Source of the DNA: Candidatus Melainabacteria bacterium | GTDB taxonomy: Bacteria; Cyanobacteriota; Vampirovibrionia; Obscuribacterales; Obscuribacteraceae | Assembly (NCBI GenBank): GCA_003151275.1 | Contig: PLXC01000066.1 | Location: forward strand, 1 to 64,000 | Direction: 5' to 3' | DNA length: 64,000 nucleotides | Shown here: piece after piece, positions 1 to 6,867 of the stretch | Layout: every line of letters begins with the position of its first letter | How positions within the stretch are numbered: the first letter of the stretch is position 1 | Translations under genes and position numbers: made by a program | The notes under the pieces: generated by a model | What the model saw: only the letters and a program-made list of their open reading frames with translations | Databases searched by the model: none | Told to the model about the DNA's origin: nothing

Positions 1-32
1 CCCCCAATCGCACCACCACAACAGCACTAAGT

Positions 33-629
33 TTGCAAACTCAGAAAATCATTCGATGGACGGCTCTAATCCTGCCGATTCCGGCAATCGGATTTTGTTC
101 GTTAGTCTTGCTTTGTGCTTTTACATATGACAAAAGCCCAGGCGCATTGGACCGTTTCAATAGAGTGCACTCACTCGAGTTGGATATTTTTCAGAAATCG
201 TTTTTGTGGAACTATTTGGTTCTGCCCAAGATGGGCCTGCCATTTCCAAACATGGGCGAATATGTAGACGACCTCTACTCAAGCATGCCAGCGGAAACAT
301 TCTTCTATGACGGCAGCAAGAGCACAATCGAGTCTGTTGCAGTGAGTATCAGGGTGGACCAAAGTGGATCTACTTCGGCTCTAAAAATAGCGAAGTCTTC
401 TGGCAATTCGGCCACAGATCAGGAAGCTTTGGAGACCATAGGCGCGATTCCATTTAAACCGTTGCCCAAAGAGGAGAATGCTTTATCGTGCGATTACACT
501 GACTTCACGTTTACATTCAAGGGCAAGCACCTACAGAGCACGGAAGAAGCATCGCCCTCTCCTGACCCAAATTTCATACCGGTGGGTGGAGGTTATTACA
601 TACCGCCAGCTGTATCATCATTCTATTGA
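33..629 (+). CDS. Membrane-anchored protein with TonB C-terminal-like domain (5' end may lie outside window)
   Basis: A hydrophobic segment at about residues 8-31 suggests one N-terminal membrane anchor. Residues about 103-163 look like the TonB C-terminal fold: a strand around SIRVDQSG, then KSSGN, a TDQEALE helix and the IPFKPLP motif seen in TonB-like 'energy transducer' proteins. The family usually contacts outer-membrane partners, but the Pro-rich spacer of true TonB is absent, so transport coupling is not shown. The first start seen is TTG at 33 with no clear ribosome-binding site. The frame is open to the left window edge, so the true start may be upstream. The next possible ORF overlaps the stop codon. 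Confidence 0.6.
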   Translation: MQTQKIIRWTALILPIPAIGFCSLVLLCAFTYDKSPGALDRFNRVHSLELDIFQKSFLWNYLVLPKMGLPFPNMGEYVDDLYSSMPAETFFYDGSKSTIESVAVSIRVDQSGSTSALKIAKSSGNSATDQEALETIGAIPFKPLPKEENALSCDYTDFTFTFKGKHLQSTEEASPSPDPNFIPVGGGYYIPPAVSSFY

Positions 630-931
630 ACGTATACGCCGAGAGCCTTTTTGATGATATTCCTGAGCAAACTCGAAATTCTGGCGAGCACCAAAACTGG
701 TTGTCGATTTCAGAAGACGGCTTCACTGGTGATCTGAATATACGGAGCTTGTGCAGGCGAGTATTGGCATATGACAAGCCTGTTTTGTTCAGAAGTCGTC
801 TTCACTGGGCGACGATAAGTAAATCAAAAGAGGTTCTTATGCATGAGCGCGGTTTGCTCAGCTATTTGACAGTCGATTTCTGGGATTTTCTCCGGGTCAC
901 TTGGCATGATCGGCCTACAGTGTCAAAGTGA
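626..931 (+). CDS. Hypothetical protein, weakly supported
   Basis: A 101-codon reading frame begins at a TTG that overlaps the stop codon of the TonB-C-like gene. No family is recognised and there is no signal peptide or membrane segment. A mid-length ORF also exists on the opposite strand here, so this stretch may be non-coding. The only support is length and the overlapping position, which could reflect translational coupling. Confidence 0.25.
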   Translation: MNVYAESLFDDIPEQTRNSGEHQNWLSISEDGFTGDLNIRSLCRRVLAYDKPVLFRSRLHWATISKSKEVLMHERGLLSYLTVDFWDFLRVTWHDRPTVSK

Positions 932-1009
932 GATGTAGAGTTACAGCACTTGGTTCAAAAGAAGAGTTCAACAACCTAAAATTCCGTCCGAAATTGATGA
1001 GAGGGAAAC

Positions 1010-1348
1010 ATGATGGATTTTTTCAACCGATACTGGTATCGGTGTTCGTTCGGTCTGTCCCTCGTAGTCGGATTTCTAACCATGTACCTGCGACCAGAGC
1101 CTGATTACGGTTATGTGTGGCAATCGTGGGTATACTTTCTTGAGATTGGTATGTTAGCAGTGCTGAGCGGAATGTTTTCCTTGCTGTGTGCATGGCTTTT
1201 GAGGCTGCCACGTCGAGGAAAAGCGCCCCAGCGGTGGCAAATACTATCAATGCATCTTTTGAGCGGTCTGATTGTGCCAGTCGCCAATCGCGAGCTGATA
1301 TATCCAGAGGTCGACAGATTCATCAGAGATTTGAACTTATTCAGTTAA
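1010..1348 (+). CDS. Small integral membrane protein, unknown function
   Basis: This 112-residue protein has an ATG start preceded by a good GAGGG ribosome-binding site about 6 bases upstream. Three hydrophobic stretches are visible (about residues 13-26, 38-64 and 78-90), with a positively charged RLPRRGK loop between the last two, so a small polytopic inner-membrane protein is likely. No family is recognised. It lies between the TonB-C-like gene and a DUF6193-like gene on the same strand, but the gaps do not prove an operon. Confidence 0.6.
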   Translation: MMDFFNRYWYRCSFGLSLVVGFLTMYLRPEPDYGYVWQSWVYFLEIGMLAVLSGMFSLLCAWLLRLPRRGKAPQRWQILSMHLLSGLIVPVANRELIYPEVDRFIRDLNLFS

Positions 1349-1508
1349 CATTTGCTTGCACCATAATGATGCCACGCTCAGCCGCGTCGAGCTTAACGTT
1401 ATTACGAAACCGTTTGGCATGGGCATAACTCTCAAGATCTGCTCATTATCAAAACACTTCTGTACACTAGCTCTAGCGTCACAGATAAATGCATGGAGAA
1501 CGCGTTCA

Positions 1509-2285
1509 ATGCAAGACGCTTATCAATCAACTTTGGCATGCCTTGCTGCAGCAGGCGCAGTCATAAGAAAGAGAGAAGCCGACGATAGCGGTGACGGATC
1601 AGCAATCTTTTACGATGATAAGGGACACTTTGAGTTACTCGAATCTGGGCTTGCCAGGCGTCATGTCACGGTAGTTACTGGAAGAACCCATTTTTTCCAC
1701 CGCGGATTTTGGGCAGGCTATCTTGTCACTGAAAATTCAACAGAGCATCAACTCGCTAACGCGTCGGTTCAGTGGCTAATCGGCGGACTGTCAATCTCTC
1801 AAATGGAACTTCAGCTAGGCATGCAAGAAGGCAGTCGACCGTTTGGCGTCGACAAAGAGACATGGATTCAGCTCATCGAAAAACCTGAGCTGGAGCCAAA
1901 TGAATTAGTTCATCAACGATGGATTTGGATCGAAGAGAATCTTGAACAATTTGATAAAGGATTGCGGAAAGGCATTCGCCCCATTGTTGAGTTGGCGCTC
2001 AATTCAAGATTACGACTGCTGTTTCCCGTGTTCAGCCTTAACACTCTTGGTTTCAGCCTCAATACAGTTTATCCGTTCTATTGCAACACAACGCCGAGGA
2101 TTAAACCGATATCTGAAGCCTACAGTTACCAGGTTTTGTCTTGGCAGAATCGGTCCCACAGTCACTTACTCGGCACGGTCGATGCAGCTGGTGCTATCGA
2201 GCTTGCTGTCGAAAATCTGTCCCAGATAATTCGCATCGTCCACGGCACAGCAGACCAATTTAGCGACTGCGAGGACCGTTGGTGA
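1509..2285 (+). CDS. DUF6193-like protein
   Basis: The C-terminal half resembles the DUF6193 family, known mostly from actinobacteria and sometimes named as natural-product related. It has a W-x-W linker after ELVHQRW, a helix with PIVELALNS, the LRLLFPVFSLNTLGFS segment, and a terminal strand-helix LLGTVDAAGAIELAVENL. The reading frame is open from a TTG at 1356. The ATG at 1509 is preferred because the residues encoded before it look non-protein-like and family similarity begins after it. There is no signal peptide. The function of the family is not established. A short direct repeat lies just downstream of the stop. Confidence 0.55.
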   Translation: MQDAYQSTLACLAAAGAVIRKREADDSGDGSAIFYDDKGHFELLESGLARRHVTVVTGRTHFFHRGFWAGYLVTENSTEHQLANASVQWLIGGLSISQMELQLGMQEGSRPFGVDKETWIQLIEKPELEPNELVHQRWIWIEENLEQFDKGLRKGIRPIVELALNSRLRLLFPVFSLNTLGFSLNTVYPFYCNTTPRIKPISEAYSYQVLSWQNRSHSHLLGTVDAAGAIELAVENLSQIIRIVHGTADQFSDCEDRW

Positions 2286-2329
2286 CGTTCTGGTCGTTGA
2301 TGACGCTGTTCAGTCCATTGGTGACGTTC
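2279..2329. repeat. Short direct repeat after the DUF6193-like gene
   Basis: The 12-base unit TTGGTGACGTTC occurs at 2279-2290 and again at 2318-2329, a 39-base period. The first copy spans the last codons and stop of the upstream gene. On the minus strand both copies read as the residues NVTNG in one short open frame. It may be the tail of a decayed repetitive gene; no function is visible. Confidence 0.4.
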
Positions 2330-2390
2330 AGCACATCGTGTTGTCTAACGAAAATAAAGGAGAGCGCCCCCTCAAAAGTGCTGATAATTC

Positions 2391-2726
2391 TCAAAAGTCA
2401 ATACTCCAGAAAATACCTGTAAAATTCGATTCGATCGAGCGTCGATTAAGAAAGTCACTAGATACTTTAGAGAAGGGCATAACAATGACTGGCAGCGAAG
2501 AATTTGAGCTGATATCACTCTCCTGCATTCGCGTCACATTGAAATCCGACATATATCCGGGTGCTTCTGACTCGCAATATGATTGCACAATTAACACAAT
2601 CAGGATGATGATCACACCCACAACAAGAACAATAGGCAGCAATAATAAACGTGAAATTATAATGGCATTTCCAAGATAAGTAGCTCGAACAGTATCTTCC
2701 AATGTGTGTTTGTCAACAAATGCCAA
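2391..2726 (-). CDS. Possible small membrane protein
   Basis: A strongly hydrophobic segment (residues about 27-49, rich in L, V and I) sits in a 111-codon frame that follows the TPR gene on the same strand by about 60 bases. The only start is TTG, without a convincing ribosome-binding site. The frame is open further upstream to about 2780, where the encoded residues also look membrane-like, so the N-terminus may be lost or the gene degraded. No family is recognised. A competing plus-strand ORF covers the same bases but has no protein-like features. Confidence 0.3.
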   Translation of the reverse strand: MAFVDKHTLEDTVRATYLGNAIIISRLLLLPIVLVVGVIIILIVLIVQSYCESEAPGYMSDFNVTRMQESDISSNSSLPVIVMPFSKVSSDFLNRRSIESNFTGIFWSIDF

Positions 2727-2788
2727 ATGCCATTTACAAAACTCGACGAGTATTAAGAAAGAAACAGCGGTTTCACAACTTCATAGAA

Positions 2789-3388
2789 TTATTGGGAGGC
2801 TTGAGAAACGGGCTTCGGAACAATCTTTCCTGAGACAGACGCATGTCGAAGCACACTCTTTAAATAGCGTTCGTTCGTTTCCCAAGGTTTTGGTGCCCTG
2901 CCGGCAATTGATATGAGCTTGTGGCGAGCAGTTATTGAGTGAGTATCATCTTCGTAGAGATGTCCTAGAATACTTATGCCGTGAAAGCCTAGTCCTTTTT
3001 CTTCTCCAACTTCGTTTCTAAAAATTATCAACCACTGAGAAACGCATTCACGAATAATTTCGACGTCTGCTTGTTTGAGAGTATGGATTTTTCTCTCGAG
3101 CGCCTCAGCATATGATTGATGCGCTTCTATATCATCAGGACTGCGATTTACGGCTCTTCTACTTAGTAGAATCGCCTGGTCAATTTGATCGTTTATAAGA
3201 CTATAGTCGGCTGAAAAACTGAGTGAGTTAGCGCTCTGTCCCTGCTTACCATCTAGCGCATTTATTGATTTAACCGCAGTATCTGCAACATCTTGAGTTT
3301 GAGACCAACATGGCAAACACACCAATAAGTACGAGATGAGAAGCACACCAATCAAAGTGCCTTTGACATTAGTTAGATTTGCACTCAT
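2789..3388 (-). CDS. Secreted TPR-like protein (paralogue of the gene at 16475-17095)
   Basis: The N-terminus has a typical signal peptide: a hydrophobic core around residues 10-27 ending near CWSQ. The mature part holds one or two TPR-like helical hairpins (residues about 66-100: DQIDQAILLSRRAV, then IEAHQSYAEALERK). A conserved C-terminal block follows: an ECVSQWLIIFRNEVG segment, GLGFHGI, LYEDD, ARHKLI, TNERYLKSV and a lysine-poor tail with KIVPKP. The same blocks occur in the same order in the 16475-17095 protein, so the two are paralogues. A scaffolding role in the periplasm or outside the cell is likely but unproven. It is transcribed away from the esterase/Spy pair. Confidence 0.75.
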   Translation of the reverse strand: MSANLTNVKGTLIGVLLISYLLVCLPCWSQTQDVADTAVKSINALDGKQGQSANSLSFSADYSLINDQIDQAILLSRRAVNRSPDDIEAHQSYAEALERKIHTLKQADVEIIRECVSQWLIIFRNEVGEEKGLGFHGISILGHLYEDDTHSITARHKLISIAGRAPKPWETNERYLKSVLRHASVSGKIVPKPVSQASQ

Positions 3389-3503
3389 TTATTGCTGTCT
3401 CGGATAACTCACAACCGCATTCAAGTTACGGCTAGATAATCTAACCACTGCAATGTAAAGTTGGCATTGAGGTATGTCAATAATGTAAACAGGGTAACGT
3501 TCG

Positions 3504-4397
3504 TCAGAGGCTCTCTTTGAAGAAGCGAATCAAAGCACCAAGAGCGATAAGTCTTTCCTGGCCGCTTTTCATACTAAAAAAATGATCTGCATTTTCAAGT
3601 TTGATAAACTCAACTTTTGTCTGATTCTGACGTAACAACTCTGCCAACTCAGTTGACTGCTCAATTGACACAGTTCGATCCCGATTACCATGAATAAGCA
3701 AAGTAGGGACGCTGGTTTTGAAGTAAGTAACAGGAGATGCTTTAACAAAAACACTCCGGCCTTGGTCTAACATACAGCCAAGGTACTGAATAACGAAGGC
3801 CACCTCCATACTTTTCAAGTCTGTCAGTGGACAAAAGGCTGCTACTGCCTTGATGTCATTTGGTGTTTTCAAGTCGAAAAGTTTATTCGGTGCATATCCG
3901 GCCATCAAAGCCAAATGTCCACCCGAAGAAACACCAAAAATACCTATGCGATTTTCGTCGATCGAGTATTTAACTGCATTGAGTCTTAGAAACGCAGCCG
4001 CGTGCTTAACGTCGGCAACGTCATTGGGAAACTCACCGCCATCGCCAGTCAATCTGTAATTTATATTGAAGACGATAAAGTTTTCACCTAAAAGACTTAG
4101 GGTCGCGTCTAGTGCATTGAAATCTTCCTTGCTGCCAGACTTCCAAGCTCCTCCGTGCACCACAATCACTGCCGGTAGTGGCTTTCGTATTGATTCAGGC
4201 AAGTATAGATCGCCGACGCACAACAATTGTCCAGGGCGATAGCAGAGATTTTTTACAACCCTCTGCTTATGCACCTTATTAGCTAAGGTAGCAAATTTAG
4301 TCGGTTCGACCGAAGATTTACTGTTTGCATAAACCGGTGAAACAAGAAGGGCCCACGCGCACAACATAACGATTTTCTGTAGAAAAGTAACTGTCAT
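3504..4397 (-). CDS. Secreted alpha/beta-hydrolase (esterase/lipase, BD-FAE-like)
   Basis: This is a carboxyl-ester hydrolase of the hormone-sensitive-lipase/feruloyl-esterase-like type. The oxyanion motif HGGAW is at residues 81-85, the nucleophile elbow GVSSG has Ser158, and later HGNRDRTV and NADHFF supply the Asp and His. MTVTFLQKIV begins a signal peptide ending near VYA, so it acts in the periplasm or outside. The ATG at 4397 was chosen because it overlaps the TGA of the Spy-like gene by four bases (ATGA), which implies translational coupling. The longer in-frame extension upstream has no protein-like character. A close relative lies divergently at 5828-6811. The substrate is unknown. 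Confidence 0.85.
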   Translation of the reverse strand: MTVTFLQKIVMLCAWALLVSPVYANSKSSVEPTKFATLANKVHKQRVVKNLCYRPGQLLCVGDLYLPESIRKPLPAVIVVHGGAWKSGSKEDFNALDATLSLLGENFIVFNINYRLTGDGGEFPNDVADVKHAAAFLRLNAVKYSIDENRIGIFGVSSGGHLALMAGYAPNKLFDLKTPNDIKAVAAFCPLTDLKSMEVAFVIQYLGCMLDQGRSVFVKASPVTYFKTSVPTLLIHGNRDRTVSIEQSTELAELLRQNQTKVEFIKLENADHFFSMKSGQERLIALGALIRFFKESL

Positions 4398-5059
4398 TCG
4401 CCTTCCAAAGCAGATCGCATTGGGGGTGATGCATCTCTTGGTCCACGACCAGATGGCGGTCCCATCATCGCTCGATCCATACCTGGAGGAAATCCGAACA
4501 GCGGAGGGCCGGGTAATGATGGCGGGCCAAAACCTGGAGGTGGAACACAAATAGGCGGTGGCCCAAATCCAGGAGGTGGACCACTAAATCCCTCACCGGG
4601 ACCACCGAACGCTGCGATGAAGAGCCGGTGTTTTTGCATTTTTTCCCTAGCAGCGGCGGGCATGGTGTCAATCATGTCTAGCTCAAACAAGAGTCTGTTA
4701 TTTGCGAGTTCAGCGTGAATTGCGTTAATTCTGCTTTGCATCTGAAGTACTGAAGCGCGTTCGATTGTCGATTTCGCCATCAGTAGTTGCAGCTGCCTTG
4801 TCAACGAATGAAGCTCAGCGATCTTTGGAGCGGTGCTGTCAAAAAATTTTGTTTTAAGATCAGCAATTCGTTCTAGCTCAGCTGTGGTTATGGACGGCAT
4901 ATGCGGATCTTCATGTCCGCCGGATTGACTCACATCATCAGTTGAACGCAATTTCACAGCTCCATTTCCAATTTCAAGTTGCCCCGCAGCACACGGCAAA
5001 AGTGTTAAACCGTAGGCGACAAGCATGCCTTTCAATGCCATTACCTTCCTATCAATCAT
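4394..5059 (-). CDS. Spy/CpxP-like periplasmic protein with Pro/Gly-rich tail
   Basis: An N-terminal signal peptide (ending near CAAG) is followed by an all-helical region of about residues 56-150. That region has the amphipathic pattern of Spy/CpxP (LTxxQ) proteins: ELERIADLKTKFFD, then IAELHSLTRQLQLL, QMQSRINAIHAEL and a final AREKMQKHR. Family members are ATP-independent periplasmic chaperones or metal/stress sensors. Residues about 155-205 are an unusual low-complexity tail of GPPPGFGPP-type repeats rich in Pro, Gly and Phe. Its stop overlaps the start of the downstream esterase, so the two are made together, perhaps for co-secretion or folding help. A decayed Spy-like frame lies just upstream. 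Confidence 0.7.
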   Translation of the reverse strand: MIDRKVMALKGMLVAYGLTLLPCAAGQLEIGNGAVKLRSTDDVSQSGGHEDPHMPSITTAELERIADLKTKFFDSTAPKIAELHSLTRQLQLLMAKSTIERASVLQMQSRINAIHAELANNRLLFELDMIDTMPAAAREKMQKHRLFIAAFGGPGEGFSGPPPGFGPPPICVPPPGFGPPSLPGPPLFGFPPGMDRAMMGPPSGRGPRDASPPMRSALEGE

Positions 5060-5352
5060 CGATTCTCCTAAAGTGTTCGGTGATAGAGCAATTAAAGCTG
5101 AGGCTCGTAAATTAACGATTAAGGTGTCTGAGAATAAGTAAGGGAACGCTCAAGTTTTGTAAAACAGCTACCACTGGCATTTGGAATTACCTAGTTTCGG
5201 ATGGTAGGAAACTCAAGTTGGCAATTCGAAAATTGAAATCAAACAGAAAGCGGATGATGATTTTTCCAAAAGCAGAGAAGATAGAACATTCGTCCTATCT
5301 CCTTCTTTCAGTGAGAATCTGAACTACTTTAATACGCTGATCGATCCTTGTA
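5060..5352. other. Intergenic region, no gene seen; weak hairpin
   Basis: No plausible coding frame is visible here. Positions 5279-5300 form an imperfect hairpin (six-pair AGATAG/CTATCT stem plus mispaired flanks). On the minus strand it is followed by a T-rich run, so it could be a weak terminator of the decayed Spy-like gene at 5353-5550. The promoter of the Spy/esterase pair should lie in the left half, but no convincing -35/-10 pair was found. Confidence 0.35.
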
Positions 5353-5550
5353 TTATTTTGCTGCCAGAGCAGTGTTTATATTGGTCTTCGAATCTTTAAT
5401 ATCCTGAGCTTTCACGCCTGGAGCCTTCAGAAGCGATTGCATCTTTTGTGTATTCGTCCTTAAATCTGTCGAATTCGTTCACGCTGAGGAATCGCGCAAG
5501 GCTTCCATCTGTGTCTTCTGATCTTTGGTCAGAGCATTGTTCCCGCTCAT
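5353..5550 (-). pseudogene. Probable decayed Spy/LTxxQ-like gene with in-frame TGA
   Basis: Read from ATG at 5550, the frame starts MSGNNALTKDQKTQMEALRD, the classic LTxxQ-x3-M-x2-LR signature of Spy/CpxP proteins. It then meets TGA at 5479-5481, after which the same frame continues as a helical, Lys/Asn/Ala-rich stretch to TAA at 5353. A different minus frame across 5396-5731 encodes an unrelated-looking Cys-rich sequence. The simplest reading is a gene broken by a nonsense mutation and perhaps a frameshift, with its signal-peptide region lost. No ribosome-binding site is visible. It sits next to an intact Spy-like gene, so it may be an old duplicate. Confidence 0.4.
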
Positions 5551-5827
5551 GGCGAAATCTGCAGAGTGTGAAATTGTGTAAGCCGAATTTTACATTAGGA
5601 TAGAGAGGCACAAACTTCTGCTGGAAGCAATTCAGGGCCGCCGCGCCGCACGCACAACATGTGCGGTAACAGCCTTCAACTCCTAAACATTTTTGGCAAA
5701 GTTCACTTAACTGAGCCTTTGCAAATGACATAGTCGATCACAAATCGCTAACGATGATCGGTTTTTATAGAGCAACAGATTTCTGGAAACTCCAGCGATC
5801 AAGTTGTCACAACTTTTGGTGAGATTG

Positions 5828-6811
5828 ATGAACCATGGTAGATGTCCTCGTCCCAATTCAAGACTGAAATTTGCCTGGAAAGACATCGGCAAAGCATCTG
5901 GGCGGGTAAGCGAGATAGCAAAGTGTGTACTGGCAGGAATGATCTTATCACTCGCATTGTGGACAAACACTTACTTGGTGAATACATCGGTATTGCCACC
6001 AACTATTAGTTATGACGTTGTTTACAATCCTGATCTAGCTCAGTACTGTGTAGGTGATATTTATCAGCCTTCTCACGCTAGTCATAGCGTATCACCTGCA
6101 GTTATCGTTGTGCACGGCGGTGGCTGGGAGGCAGGCAGCAAAAGCGATGGCTCGACTGGTGCAATTGTCACGAAATTAGTGGAATCTGGTTTCGTAGTTT
6201 TCAATATCAACTATCGCTTACAAAGTGAGGATGGTGCCTTTCCGCATAATTTAAATGACGTCAACCAAGCGGTTGACTTCCTCCTGGAAAATGCTCCCAC
6301 ATATGGTGTAGATCCTAAAAACGTGGCGCTCCTAGGTATTTCTGCAGGAGCGCACCTAGCCTTACTGGCTGCCTACTCTGAAAATAGGTCTGAGAAGGGA
6401 CTGCGCGCTGTGGTGGCGATTGCCCCTGCGACAGATTTATCCAAGTTAAAGAGCGAGATGATTTTGAAATACTTTCCGGCAAGCGACTCGAACAGGCAAA
6501 AATTGGCCTCTCCTCTCGAGCACGCAAACTCTGCAATTTCAACCCTGCTTGTTCATGGAACATCCGATCTCGTCGTTCCTTTTGAGCAGTCCGAATTATT
6601 GGCAGCAGCACTGACGCGATTAAAAAAACCAGTTGAGCTTTTCGCCATCAAGCGAGGTGACCACAACTTTATATCGTCGCCAGGGAGAGAGCAAGATGAA
6701 GCGAATATTGAAATTGTCAGATTTTTAAGGATGCAAGACAGCAAAACGCTTTTACAAGCAAATTGGCAGCCATCGGAACTCTATTTACAGACCCTTAAAT
6801 TCGCTCACTAA
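5828..6811 (+). CDS. Alpha/beta-hydrolase (esterase/lipase), paralogue of 3504-4397
   Basis: It has the same architecture as the esterase at 3504-4397: CVGDIYQP, then the HGGGWEAGSK oxyanion motif, FVVFNINYRL, nucleophile elbow GISAGAH, VHGTSDLVV for the acid residue and GDHNFIS for the catalytic His. A hydrophobic segment near residues 35-48 is an N-terminal anchor or signal peptide preceded by a long basic n-region. ATG 5828 is preferred over the TTG at 5804 because GGTGAG lies six bases upstream. The two esterases share distinctive blocks around GEFPND/GAFPHN, so they are recent or functionally paired duplicates. The substrate is unknown. Confidence 0.85.
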   Translation: MNHGRCPRPNSRLKFAWKDIGKASGRVSEIAKCVLAGMILSLALWTNTYLVNTSVLPPTISYDVVYNPDLAQYCVGDIYQPSHASHSVSPAVIVVHGGGWEAGSKSDGSTGAIVTKLVESGFVVFNINYRLQSEDGAFPHNLNDVNQAVDFLLENAPTYGVDPKNVALLGISAGAHLALLAAYSENRSEKGLRAVVAIAPATDLSKLKSEMILKYFPASDSNRQKLASPLEHANSAISTLLVHGTSDLVVPFEQSELLAAALTRLKKPVELFAIKRGDHNFISSPGREQDEANIEIVRFLRMQDSKTLLQANWQPSELYLQTLKFAH

Positions 6812-6867
6812 TTCTTAACAATATAGTTGTTAACTAGCGACTGTGGTGGCACGATACGGATGAAACC

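Noticed and set aside
574..777. Minus-strand ORF opposite the hypothetical gene at 626-931
   Set aside because: Short, no ribosome-binding site and no protein-like pattern; probably a shadow.
2338..2679. Plus-strand ORF opposite the possible membrane protein
   Set aside because: The opposite strand has a clear membrane-helix pattern, while this frame shows nothing family-like.
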